From contig JAJNMT010000125.1 in NCBI GenBank assembly GCA_025685495.1, positions 43,509 to 107,508 on the forward strand: a stretch of 64,000 nt of DNA, written 5' to 3'. This DNA is from Huntiella abstrusa. Taxonomy: Eukaryota > Ascomycota > Sordariomycetes > Microascales > Ceratocystidaceae. The notes beneath the pieces are model-generated. The model saw only the letters and a list, made by a program, of their open reading frames with translations, did no database searches and had not been told where the DNA came from. This document shows, piece by piece, positions 10,896 through 22,418 of the stretch (positions are counted from its first letter, which is position 1; each line of letters begins with the position of its first letter). A program made the translations under genes and the position numbers.

Positions 10896-12921
10896 ATGGA
10901 GTTTCAGTATGTATGTCTCTGGTGACGACAGGAGTATTATCTAACAAGTCAGATCTCTAGAAGGTTTCCCCCCGTCAGGCGGCGGTCCACGCGATATTCC
11001 GATCCCGACAACCTTGATTCCTACGGGTGTCCTTTCACCATCTGCTGCCACGACATTATATGCATTCATTCACCACTCCTTCACAGGAAGCTACGCGATC
11101 CCTCTTCCCAACCCTACGACTCGTCGGTCTCTCAATTCTGCTTTAGAATCGGCGATTGACGTGCTTGTTGCCGCGTCGCAGCCAGGACCCGCGGAGAACC
11201 CGGCTCTTGCGGATGCTGCGATGGGGGAGGTTTCTGCTCTGAGGGGACGGATGAAGCAGAGGGATGTGTTGGATGTTGTTAGTTCCAAGAGGGGGTTACA
11301 TAGTGTTGTTGATGATGTTTTAAGAGGCATCATTAGAGATGCTCATGGGAGTGAGGGCTCTGTGGAGGAGTTCCAGAGCTGGGTTACTCTTGCGAATGCA
11401 CCGGCCATCTGTGCGACTATGTCCGGGGAAATCATGGAGTTGAGAAGGACAGAGGATTTGTTACGTGGGGAGGTGAGTAAGTTATTGGAACTACTAGGGG
11501 CGGCAGAGAGAAAAAGAGAAGATGACTTTGATAGAGTACGAGAGTTGCAGGACAAACTATTCGGGGCCGAACAGTACATTCTAGCATTGGATAAAGAAAG
11601 AGAGAAGGAACGCGAATTGGAGAGAGAGAAGATTGTCGAGGATAGTGGGATTGTCTTGGATGATGGAGGAGAAGAGACGTTCTTGGAACCGACTGAGGTC
11701 CATGAGATGGCGGCGGATGTCCCAAAGGAGGAGGAGGAGGTTGAGATTCAGATTGTTACGGGGATTTTGGGGGATGGTGTGGTTGAGTTGGAGCCTGTTG
11801 TTGTGGAGGAATCTGCGGTCCCGGAGGAGCTCACTGTCCCCGAGGAGTCTGCTGCTCCAGAGGAATCTGTTGTCCTTGAGGAGTCTACTCTTCCCGAGGA
11901 GCCTGTTGTCCCCGAGGTACCCAACACCCCCCAGAAGTCTACCGCCCCAGAACCCTCCACCATCCCCGAAGATCCCACCACCAGTACCCCCACCCGTCCC
12001 CGCAAACCCAGCTTTCTCAACTCCCTCTTCAGTTCCAAGCCCAAAGACTCCGAACAGCCATCCGTCGTCCTCGACTCAATCACCTCTCCCCCCCTCCACC
12101 ACACCAACCCATTCGCCGACCCACCTTCACAAGTCCCGGATGTCGAGGAGCCGCTTGTGGCTGAGACTCACCAGGTTGAGACTGTCCAGGTTGAGATCCA
12201 CCACGATGACACTCCCGAGGATGTTGTCGCCCCGCCTATCCCACCGAGACTTCGAAAGGGTCTTCTTGCTGAGTCGGGTGAGCCGGAACGGAGTCTTAGT
12301 CCTGCGCCTGCTTTAGAACCTGCTGCTACGGATGAGAGTGACTTTGAAGGGAAGCCTGGTGACGAGGAGGAAGAGAGTGATGGGATTCGTGAATCCATCA
12401 TCATAGAATCCACAGATATCCCTCGTGACGACCCTCTTGTCGAGAATGCCCCGCCTATGCCTCCCCGTCCTACATACAACGCACCAACCCATCCATCTCT
12501 CGGCGCATCAACAATAACTCCCACCCGCTCAGCATCTCCCACACACCGTAAAGAGACAACCCATCCTCTTCTCGTGGCAAGCCAATGCTCTACGACTCCC
12601 CCATCTAACCCCACCACTCCCCTTCTAACTCGCGAACCCCGTCCATATCCGCCTCTCCCCACCGGTACCGCAGCAAAAGCTGTGACCACCAGAGAAGCCG
12701 CGGGAGCCGTCCGTGGGGAATCTGCAGGACGCCGAGCTCGCAAGGGGAGTCGGAGAATTTCAGATTGGTGGACTGGTAATGTCAACGGCAATTCCAACGG
12801 CAATGGGAATGTCCAAGAGACAGATTCGTGGGGCTACAGAGAGGAACAGAGTATCGGTGGTGAAGACTCTGTACCAAAGGGGTCTGTTCCTGGACCTGGA
12901 AATACCCATTGGTTCGCATAG
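10896..12921 (+). CDS. Coiled-coil and acidic-repeat protein of unknown function
   Basis: The large exon has no plausible ATG at its 5' end. The proposed start is ATG 10896, giving an 11-nt exon (MEF plus two bases), a 46-nt intron 10907-10952 with GTATGT donor, CTAAC branch site and TCAG acceptor, then exon 10953-12921, about 659 residues in all. The N-terminus reads LEGFPPSGGGPRDIP. Residues about 170-235 look like a coiled coil (repeated KERE/RELE). Then comes an acidic tract with seven or so copies of a VPEES-type octamer (about 11805-11920), Pro/Thr-rich sequence, polyproline SH3-type sites PPIPPRL and PPMPPRP, and a Gly/Asn-rich end. A role as a cytoskeletal or polarity scaffold is a guess. 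The short first exon needs transcript support. Confidence 0.65.
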
Positions 12922-14260
12922 CTCCGTGATAAACTCCACCTTCCCCGATCATCCCCACGAAAAAGACGCGTCCTCATAAAACGACCCCGTCGTGTCCGCT
13001 CACGCAAGTTCTCCTGGAGACCTAGAATCCTCACTCGTCGACAAAGTCCCGATGACGTGGAACTAGGACTGCTACTTACCCCGTCTGGCGAGATAGGCTG
13101 TAGGTTATCAGCTGCGGGTTAGAAGCCCCCGGTTGGCATGTTACGGCCGTTATTTTTGATCGTTTTTACGGTTTTAGGGGGGTGTCTTTTAGTGCTCTTT
13201 GGGGATGTGACATTGTTGTGGGTTGGGTTGTAGAACGGATACCCTAAGTGCCAGGGTCCAATGCACGGAGAAAGACGGCGGATGGTCCGGACAAGGGAGC
13301 CCGGTGTTGGAAGTGGAACGCCGGGACATTTTTTACCGATTGTTTTGTAGTTTAGTTTAGTCGATATAATTGATAGGGGCTTTGAAAGCTTGTAAAGACG
13401 GAGTGAATAGAAAAAAACGGAATCCTCCTAAATACGTGCGTATGTCCGTTCGCCTTTCGCTAATGGCCGGGCCAGTTTTGGGAGGAATGAAGAGACACTA
13501 TTGGAAAGGAAGGGAGAACAGCGAAACCCCGAAGGATCTTTCTAGTTTCGTCGTTGCATTGTGTTGGTGATTTAGCGGGTAGATAGACGGGCCAGCTTGA
13601 CAGGCTCATTCACGGCCTTTAGCAGGGTCCAGGCGTTTGTAAGGACGATTACTTGCTTATGATAGAGCTGCTCATGATACATGTATGATATACTCTTTTT
13701 CTTTTTAGTTCTGGTTCAACTTGTCTTGAGATGCCATGTGGGTCAAATCATACCCCTCTTCATCTCGTCCCTAACAATGTAACTGACGAATCAAATCGTC
13801 AATGCTACACGGGCTACATGGAACATGTCATCAACATCATCATCACCAGAAAGGACCCCCGTCAAAGCCAAACAAAGAAGGGCGGCGCCCAATCGTCTAT
13901 TCACACCCCTCTCTTCATCCTGCTCCCTCCCTGTTTCTCCCCTCAAAAAGAAAAGAAAAAAAAAAGCACAGAACAAAAAATTCCGCTTGCACACGTATCA
14001 AACACTTTTGTACAAAGACAAGCACGGATCTGGTTCTTTTCCTTCTTTCCCGTTTTATCTGCCTTGCATATATTATCTTCCCCGCCCTTGCTCCTTTTGC
14101 TATCAATTTATACAAAGTAGTTGACAAGTACTTGTCTTTTTTTTCAGTTCTTTTTTTACTTTCTCACGCTACACAAACACTTAGACAAGAGACAACCAAC
14201 TTTGACTTTTGAACAATAGACAAGACAAAGACAGATGACCTTGGGATATTACACATCATC
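12922..14260. other. Intergenic region, no gene supported
   Basis: About 1.3 kb. The right-hand part (13960-14220) has long A and T/C runs characteristic of a fungal promoter and leader. Overlapping small frames at 13731-14212 show low-complexity translation only. The reading of a gene here is not supported. Confidence 0.5.
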
Positions 14261-15907
14261 ATGACCCCTCCACCGTCCACAACTCATCTATACCCGCCAG
14301 CCCCGCGACGAACGCCATCAACCACGTCTCTCCGAAAAGTCTTTACAAGCGGAAGTGGTTCTGCAAGCGGCACAGCCAGCACCAATATAACCAGTCCCTC
14401 GGCCTCACCAACACCCACACCGACCAAGCCGCCATCCCGAATAACCAAAGATACCGCCTCTTCGCGCGCCCGACTAATGCGCCTTCCCCTCTTCCACAAG
14501 TTCTCGAGAACCCCGTCGCCACGGCAATCGCAGAAACACGAGCTTCTTGCGCGCGCTGCCGATAGGGATATTTCCTCGCGTTCGTCCGGCTCCTCGGTTG
14601 GTACGACGCCAGGCACGGCGCATGGTGATACACAGAGTCCAGGTGTGCATTTTGCGACGGAGGTTGCCGGGGAGGATTGGGCGGATCGGAGGAATATTAG
14701 AGAGAGTTCGGTCGCGGCGGTTAGTTCCCATTCAGGGGCGTCTACTATTCATGGGAGTCCACGGCCTTCACGAGATGGAGTATTTCCTGCCATGGATCCG
14801 GCTGAACCACCGCAGTATGAGTTTTATGAAGACGAGGAGGAGTATAGAGCTTTTGAAGAGGGGTATCATGATGTAGAGATGATTTCGGCGGCTTCTACTT
14901 CGATTCGGACGGGGTCGCATGCTTATGTTTTTGAGAATGGAAGAAGATATCATTGGTTCATGGAGGGATTATATAACTTCCCTAACGACCTACAAGAACA
15001 GGATGCCGAACAGCTACGACACGACCTTGTAATGCAGTTATTCGAAGCCGAATTACATTTCGCCCCGCTTGGTCCTACGCCGCAAAGAATTCTCGATTTA
15101 GGAACGGGATGTGGTCATTGGGCTATCGACAGTGAGTTTTCCCACCAAGAATCTCCATCATGTATCAAACTAACAATTCTTAGTGGGCGATTTATACCCC
15201 TCGGCTATGGTCAAGGGAGTCGACTTATCACCAATTCAGCCAAACTGGGTTCCCCCAAATGTTCGCTTTATGATGGAGGACATTGAAGGATCCTGGGAAT
15301 ACGCGAATAAATTCGACTTTATCCACGCTCGACATGCTGGTCTTGCAATTCGTAACTGGCCGCGTCTCTTGGAGAATTCATACAAGTGAGTTGCTTACTT
15401 GATTCACGTATCTATATACATAAACTAACACCTTCAAGTCATCTCGCCCCCGCCGGTTGGATCGAACTTCAAGAATTCGATTATGTCCCCTACAGCATCG
15501 ACCCCACCATCCCCACCCAAACCTCCCCTCTCGCCCGGTACTGGGAACTCGTCCGAGCCGGTCTCACAGCTCTCGGTGTCTCTATCAACTTCATAACCGA
15601 GAACCGCATGTCCACCGCCCTCTCCACCGCCGGCTTCATCAACGTCACCGAGCGAATCTTCCACGTCCCCATCGGTAGCTGGGATGGCAGTGATGGTGTC
15701 ATGTGGCGAGATTTATTCATTGATAGTTGTCAGGCGACAGCGTTAGGTCCGTTGACTAGAGGCCTTGGATGGTCCAGAGAGCAGGTGGAGGTTTTCTTGG
15801 TGCAGGTTCGCCAGTGTTATTTGGAAGACCATTGGAAATGGGGAATGACGATGCGGGTTATTTTTGCGCAGAAGCCCGGTGGCGGCGCTGTGGAAGGTAT
15901 TATGTAG
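14261..15907 (+). CDS. LaeA-like SAM-dependent methyltransferase with a long disordered N-terminus
   Basis: Three exons (14261-15131, 15184-15385, 15439-15907; introns 52 and 53 nt) give about 513 residues. The C-terminal half is a class I methyltransferase of the group that includes the secondary-metabolism regulator LaeA. Motif I is RILDLGTGCGHWAID, completed across the splice by MGDLYPSAMVKGVDLSP. It continues with PPNVRFMMEDIE, HARHAGLAI and the GWIELQEFD strand typical of this fungal family. Residues 1-200 are Ser/Thr/Pro-rich and probably disordered, longer than in LaeA. The preceding HWFMEGLYNFPND segment is also family-typical. Both introns fall inside the conserved domain and their removal restores it, so the model is strong; the substrate is unknown. 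The stop lies 29 bp from that of the phosphatase on the opposite strand. Confidence 0.9.
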
Positions 15908-15936
15908 GGTTAATTTATTTGTTTTATTGGATTGGT

Positions 15937-18174
15937 TTACAGACCTAGGAGGAGGGTGATTAGGAGGGTGACCATGGACATGGCTGGGCGGACAGCGGCG
16001 GAGGTTACTGTTCCGGTTGAAGAGGTGGAAGCTGAACCTGTGATTGTACCACCGGCTCCGGAAGTAAGAATCCGACCGGTAGAGAACACCGGGATAGGCT
16101 CCATGGTCTGGATACTCGCCGTGGCATTCACCGTTCTAGAGTGATGCTGAACGGTATGCAACGAGGTAGTCGACACCGAAGCATTCACACTAGTATGGTG
16201 CTGTTCCGTCATCAACGATCCCTCAATCGGCACTGGAGCATGCGTATCCACCGCCCTCTTCTTCTTCTTCCCAACAGTAGGATCCGCCTCAGACCCATTC
16301 TTGATAACCGTTACTATATCTCCAATACCACAGCCATCACCTCTAATAAACTCAAAACTAACTACACTTGAATTGTACACCGTCATCCGGTTATATCCGT
16401 AATGCTCTGTGTCCAGGAACTGCGTGTACCGTTGGATTTCCTCGTCGGCGCTACGGGTGCTGTGGCTTTCGATGTTGCCGGCCATTCCGTTGATGATGTG
16501 CGTCATGGACGTGCCGGGGTTGGTTAGGTATGTGTTGTTGTTGATCACCGAGGCGTCGTCAATGGTCTTTTTACCAATCGGGAGCATCCGTTCGTACCAG
16601 TGGACATGGCCAGAAAGATACACATCTACGCCCGCCTCCAAAAGAATCTCCTCAAAGGCATCCCGTAAGTCGGATTGGTATGTAGATACCTCAGTCGAAT
16701 ACATAGGTCTATGACCCATGACAAATACCCACGGAGTCTTGGTCCGATCAACCTTTTCCAAATCCTTCTTCAACCACTGCACCTGTTCAAAGGCCGCGTT
16801 ATCCGTATACTTATTCTCATCAATCGTTCCAAACGGTCCCGCATCGGTAATAAACGTGGCATTCTCAGCCGGCGTCCCCAACTTCCCTTTGTTCTCCCTA
16901 ATGAATGGCCATGAAGGTGAATAAGCAAAGTCGGTTTCGGAATTCAACGAGACAAAGTGAGCAAGACCATAGTCGAAGGAATACCAAAAGTTACCAACAC
17001 CGTCGGTTTCCTCACCAGGCATGCGGAACCGGTTGGAGAAGGCGGTGAAGTTCCGTTGGGAGGGGGGACAACTAAAGTATGTGAGACTCGACTTTTCAGC
17101 CGTCCCATTGATGATCCCCTCGTTAAGGTACGCAGTCATGATGTTTCCCTGGCCGTCAAACTCGGCGCATGACGCCTCGTGGTTCCCGGGTAATACCATA
17201 TGGGGAATCACACTCGTCAACGGACTCATCCATTGTTGCCATAAATCCCAGTTACTCTCATACAAAACACTCATATCACCACCCCGCGGCGACCCTTGTC
17301 CAGGAATCTCCCCTTCCGGGAGAGGCGTGTTGTAATCTTCGGGGTAGTCACCCTCGGGCAAACGGGTGCTAGTCCCGTTATAACAAACCGGCCAGGAATC
17401 TTCACATGGTAAGATGCCAGAGTACCAGTCATCGGCATACGAGATATCACCACCATGCCACATGAATGCAGCGCCGTGAGAGATAGCACTGGTCAGTTGT
17501 TCGTAGGTTCCTTGGGCATTGGTATATCCCATGTCATTCATGATAGCGACGGTGAAAGGGGTGTCAGAGCCGGCGGCAAGAGCGGTAGTGAATGATAGGA
17601 CGGGCGAGATGGTAGTTCCGTTGGCTGGGAGAATTTGATAGTAGTATGTTTTTCCCGCGGCGAGGTTGGTGAGTTGGACGTTATGGTAGAATTCGGAGCA
17701 TTGAGTGATTGCCGTGATTTCACTACACGATGGAGTCCGCGGGTATCTATTCTAATGAGTTAGTATGTATAATCCATCTTAACAGGTCCAATAAACTCAC
17801 GTCTCGGTACTTCCCACAGCAAGCTTATCCAAGTTTCCCTCATCAACACCCCATTTAACAGTCGGAGCCTCTCCCAACCCAAACGGCGTCTGAAAATGAA
17901 CATTCATTCCCCCCGGGACATACGACAACGAAACGACGTTGACATTATTAGTAGGACTCTCCGACGAAGGCGTCACAGCCGGAGCTTCCACAAGCCGGGG
18001 AAACCCACGACCATTGTCATTCGGTCCGTTATTCACCCAATCACCCACGGGGACTTTGGCTCCCTTATAAGGATAGGTAGTATCGACGGTGCGGCGCTCA
18101 TTCGGCGGGAAGAACCCATTCACCGAGGCCGGAAGAGCAAGGAAAATAGCGGGGAGAAGAGACCGTGGGGCCAT
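15937..18174 (-). CDS. GPI-anchored purple acid phosphatase
   Basis: Secreted metallophosphatase hydrolysing phosphomonoesters outside the cell. Two exons (17801-18174, 15937-17746; intron 54 nt) give about 727 residues. The start at 18174 yields a signal peptide (MAPRSLLPAIFLALPASVNG); an upstream in-frame ATG at 18264 would bury it and is rejected. The five dinuclear-metal motifs occur in order: NDMG (about 194), GGDISYADDW (about 223), GNHE (about 310), MGHRP (about 470) and SGHVHWYER (about 505). The domain resembles the Aspergillus extracellular acid phosphatases, which also have NDMGYTNA at motif 1. A Ser/Thr-rich stalk and a hydrophobic C-terminus (VTLLITLLLGL) after a small-residue site predict a GPI anchor. 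A TATATAAG box lies about 75 bp upstream. Confidence 0.93.
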
Positions 18175-19125
18175 TTTGAAGGTTGTCGTGCTTCTTCTAT
18201 GGACATGTATGTACATACCACAAAAAAAGTCTTGGCACGTCCTTGACTTATATACCTTTCCCACCTGCCTGCCCGAGGATACGGCCAGGGACGGAATCCC
18301 TCGGGCACGTTCCTGGTCGGTGTGACGGTATCTTCCTACTGGAACGGTTCGACTCCCAAGGACTCCACCATCTGCAATAGACCAAATGCATGGCTGATGT
18401 TCATGATATCTCCAGTGAATGTGTTATCCTCGACATTTCATTCGTCAGGATAGGGACTTTTGTTCCGCGGGGTATATGACGCAAGTGAGATGTCTAATAT
18501 GGTCCATCCCACAATCTTGACCTTCCCATCCCGTCAACCTCTAATCCTGCCACGTTGGGATCGCCGTGTTAAGGTTTCCATGAACTGATCTTCCATTCCC
18601 CGGAAAAAGAAGCTTTCACCTCGGACATCGCTATGTACATATATACGCCCGGGCCGTCTACTTTTCTTTTCTGTTCATGAGAGATCATGTTGATGCATGT
18701 CCATATGTATCCACACGGTCTGTGCTAATAGTCCAACCTGATAAGAAATGTCTCTCTACACACGGAAGCTTCCATTAGACCAGTGAATTGAATACCCAAA
18801 AAGACCTGATAAGGAAGGCTTTTTGACAGCCTACCAGCTCACGGTTTACCTCGGTCAGTCGTGTCTTACATGACCAGTCTCAGTCTACACCTTTTTGGCC
18901 GGTATGATTCGTATTAGGGTCATTTGACAACCAAGGGTTACATACCCCTCTACAGACACCCCGCATTCTACTAAACTACATCCCAATATGTCAGCAGAAG
19001 CTCCCCATAAACTAACCCCACAAAATCTACCTCAAACAATCCAACAACGTCATTAATCAATACAATTCTTTCTCCAAGACACCCACACCCGCGACCACTA
19101 AAAGTTTGCGAAACCCCCTCCCAAA
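18175..19125. other. Divergent intergenic region between the acid phosphatase gene and RQC2
   Basis: About 950 bp holding both promoters. Apart from the TATA box of the phosphatase gene nothing specific was recognised. A GGTTCGACTCC stretch at about 18345 resembles a tRNA B box, but no cloverleaf can be folded around it. Confidence 0.5.
18247..18254 (-). promoter_or_regulatory. TATA box of the purple acid phosphatase gene
   Basis: The minus strand reads TATATAAG about 75 bp upstream of the ATG at 18174, in a suitable position for a core promoter. This is inferred from sequence only. Confidence 0.5.
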
Positions 19126-22100
19126 ATGAAGCAGCGCTTCTCTTCACTCGATGTCAAGGTATGCACTTAGGTCCGTACGCATGCGTCATCGCACCCACTA
19201 ACCCTACCAAACCAGGTCATCGCCCATGAACTTAACGAGGCATTGAGTTCGCTTCGAGTTTCCAACATCTACGACCTTTCCTCCAAGATTTTTCTGTTTA
19301 AATTGTCCAAACCGGATAACAAGAAGCAACTAGTAATCGACACCGGTTTCCGCTGCCATGTCACCGAGTTTGCCCGGACCACCGCCCACGAGCCATCGGC
19401 CTTCGTCGCACAATTACGAAAGTTCCTCAAGACAAGACGAGTCACCTCTGTGTCGCAAGTTGGTTCGGATCGTGTATTAGAATTCAAGTTTAGTGATGGC
19501 CAATACCGCCTTTTCTTGGAGTTTTTCGCCAGCGGAAACATCATCTTGACTGATGCGGATTTAAAGATTCTTACCCTTCAACGGAATGTCCCCGAGGGTG
19601 AAAACCAAGAGCCCCAGCGTCGCGGTCTTCAATATCGCCTTGATAACCGCCAACACTACAACGGCATCCCAGAGTTCACTACCGACCGGGTAAAAGAAGC
19701 ACTCAAAATCGCCATTGAACGTGCTCGGAATACCACAAAGGCTGTGTCTGCTGCGGCAAAGAAGAAGGCGAAACCGGGTGATGAGTTGCGCAAGGCACTA
19801 GCGGGGTATCTCGCCGAGTTACCGCCTATGGTGATTGAACATGCCTTGGCCGTTTCTGGTTTCGATCTGTTAGCACCCGTGGAAGCGATTTATGAGTCTG
19901 AGAAACTCCTCAGCGAGTTACACAAAGCATTGAAGGTGGGGTTGGAAGTTATTGAAGAGATTACGCGAAAAGAGGAAGCTACCGGATATATCTTTGCCAA
20001 GAAGCAAACCCGTGTGGTGAATCCATTGGATGGAGAAGATGGAGAACCCGTAACCAAGGAGGTTCTGCTGTACGACGATTTCCACCCATTCTTACCCTAC
20101 AAGTTCCAGAAGAACCCAGAGATATCCATCTTGGAAATCAAGGGCTTCAACAAGACCGTCGACGACTTCTTTTCTTCCATCGAAGGGCAAAAACTCGAAT
20201 CCCGCTTAAACGAACGTGAAGCTGCCGCCCAGCGGAAACTTGATGCTGCCCGCCAAGATCAAGCTAAGCGGGTAGAAGGACTCGCAAATGTTGCCACATT
20301 GAACCTCCGCAAAGCCAGTGCTATCGAAGCGAACCTGGAACGAGTCCAAGAGGCCATGGATGCGGTCAAGGAGTTGGTTAGTCAGGGTATGGACTGGGAG
20401 GATATTAATAAGTTGATTGAGCGGGAACAACAACGGAAGAACCCTGTGGCCGCAGTTATCAAGTTGCCGTTGAAGTTGGGTGACAATATAGTCCAGATGA
20501 TGCTTAATGAGGAGGTTGAACAGGAAGACAGTGACGAAGAGGATGACGGGAATGAGACGGCCTCGTCAGTTTCGGAGAGTGAGGAGGAATCCGAGAAAGA
20601 AGAGGTTACCAAGAGTAAAAAGAAGAATACCGGACGCCCCTCTGAGAAACCAGAAGACAAACGCCTGGTCGTGGATATCAAATTGTCGCTTACACCATGG
20701 AGTAATGCCCGCGAATATTACGATTCTAAACGGTCAGCAGCGGAGAAACAACATAAAACGGAGGAACAAGCCCTCATCGCCTTGAAGAACGCAGAGTCAA
20801 AAATTAAGGCCGACCTGAAGAAGTCGCTTAAAACAGAGAAGCCTGTGCTTCACCAACTCCGTGTGCCCTTCTGGTTTGAGAAGTTCCTTTGGTTTATTTC
20901 CACCGATGGATATCTTGTCCTGGCTAGTAAAGATGGGACACAGGCCGAAATGTTGTATACCAAGCACTTGAAAAAGGGAGATGTCTGGGTTTCAGCGGAC
21001 ATTCCTAACGCACCATACATCGTTATCAAAAACGACTCGACCGACCCAGACGCACCAATTCCTCCCTCCACACTTTCACAAGCTGGTATCCTCGCCGTAT
21101 CCGCCTCAGACGCATGGGACTCCAAGGCCGGAATGGGCGCCTGGTGGGTTCCCGAGAATCAGGTAACGAAGAGATCCGGAGCTGGCGATTTCCTTGCTAC
21201 GGGCGTTTTCTCGGTGACTGGAGAGAAGAACTGGTTGGCGCCGGCGCAGCTAGTTGTTGGCTTTGGTGTGCTTTTCAAGGTGTCTAGCGAGAGTGTCCAG
21301 AAGAGAGGCGGGAGAAGGATTTATAAGCCCGTGGAGAAGAAGGAGAAGGTTGAGGCGAAGGTCAAAGAGAAGGCCAAAGAGGAGACCGAAGAAAAAGTCG
21401 AGGAAACCGTCAAGGAACAGGCCGAAGAACAGGCCGAAGCCGAGGACACAGAGCCTACCCAAGAGGAAGTCCCCGAGACCGAAACCGAAACCAAGGAACC
21501 CACACCTACCGAAGAGGAAGTTTCCCTATCTTCACTTACCATCTCTCCCGAAAAGGAAACCCCCCCGCCACCCCCCTCCGTATCCTCCACCTCCACCAGC
21601 CAAGCCCCCCTCAAACGTGGCCAAAAATCCAAACTCAAGAAGATGGCCACCAAATACCGTCACCAAGACCCCGAAGACCGCGAAGCTGCTCTCTCCGCCC
21701 TCGGCGCCACAGCAGCCGCTCAAAAAGCCGCTGCGGCCGCCGCAGCTGCCGCCCAACGGAACGCTGACATGCTTGCGCAACGAGCTCGTCGCCAGGCTCA
21801 GGCAGAGAAACATCAACGGAGTGCAGCGTTGCATGAGGCGAGAAGACTTGCGGCGCAGGGTGACGATGATGATGAGGATTATGAACTTGCTGGAAAGGTG
21901 GAGTCATTAGTTGGAACGCCGGTCGCCGGTGACGAGATATTAGAAGTCATCCCCTTCGCTGCCCCATGGAGTGCCATGGGGAAGGTTAAGTACAAGGTCA
22001 AGTTACAACCAGGTTCCGTCAAAAAGGGCAAGGCGACAAAGGAGATCCTGGAACGCTGGAAACAGGCTGGTCTTATCAAGGGGGCTGTTGATGAGAAAGC

Positions 22101-22284
22101 AGAGGACTCAGAGAGAATCTGGCCACGGGAACGCGAGCTCATGGCGGGGTTGAGGCCTGAAGAGGCGGTTAATGTGCTTCCGGTGGGGAAGGTGCGGGTG
22201 ATGCTTTCGGGAGGTATGGCGGGGGGTTCTGGAAAGGGTAAGGACGGGAAGAAAGGAAGTGGGGCGAGGGGAAAGAAGAAGTAG
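19126..22284 (+). CDS. RQC2: Ribosome quality control protein Rqc2/Tae2 (NEMF family)
   Basis: Binds the stalled 60S subunit with Ltn1, recruits Ala- and Thr-tRNA and directs C-terminal CAT tailing of the nascent chain. Exon 1 is only 33 nt (19126-19158, MKQRFSSLDVK); after a 57-nt intron, exon 2 runs 19216-22284, giving about 1033 residues, like yeast (1038). Asp9 and the Asp-Arg pair at about 96-97 (VGSDRVLEF) match the residues known to be needed for CAT tailing in yeast (D9, D98, R99). The NFACT-N domain, a coiled coil (about 320-400), an acidic tract (EEDSDEEDDGNE), NFACT-R (PFWFEKFLWFIS..DGYLVLAS) and the C-terminal NFACT-C domain follow in order. A Lys/Glu repeat region and a poly-Ala tract lie between the last two. 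Confidence 0.96.
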
Positions 22285-22418
22285 ACTAGATGGTCAAAAT
22301 AATGGAGTGTTTTTTGGAAGCTACTAAGATGATGTACTGAAATAATGAAGTGGGTGTGATAAAACTAAGAAGAAAATATACTGAAACGCTCAACGGAATG
22401 TATCATATAAATGATACT

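Noticed and set aside
13731..14212. Several overlapping small frames before the methyltransferase
   Set aside because: They translate A- and T-runs of a promoter/leader; none has family features.
18330..18370. tRNA B-box-like GGTTCGACTCC
   Set aside because: The flanks do not form the T stem or an acceptor stem, and no A box is at the right distance.
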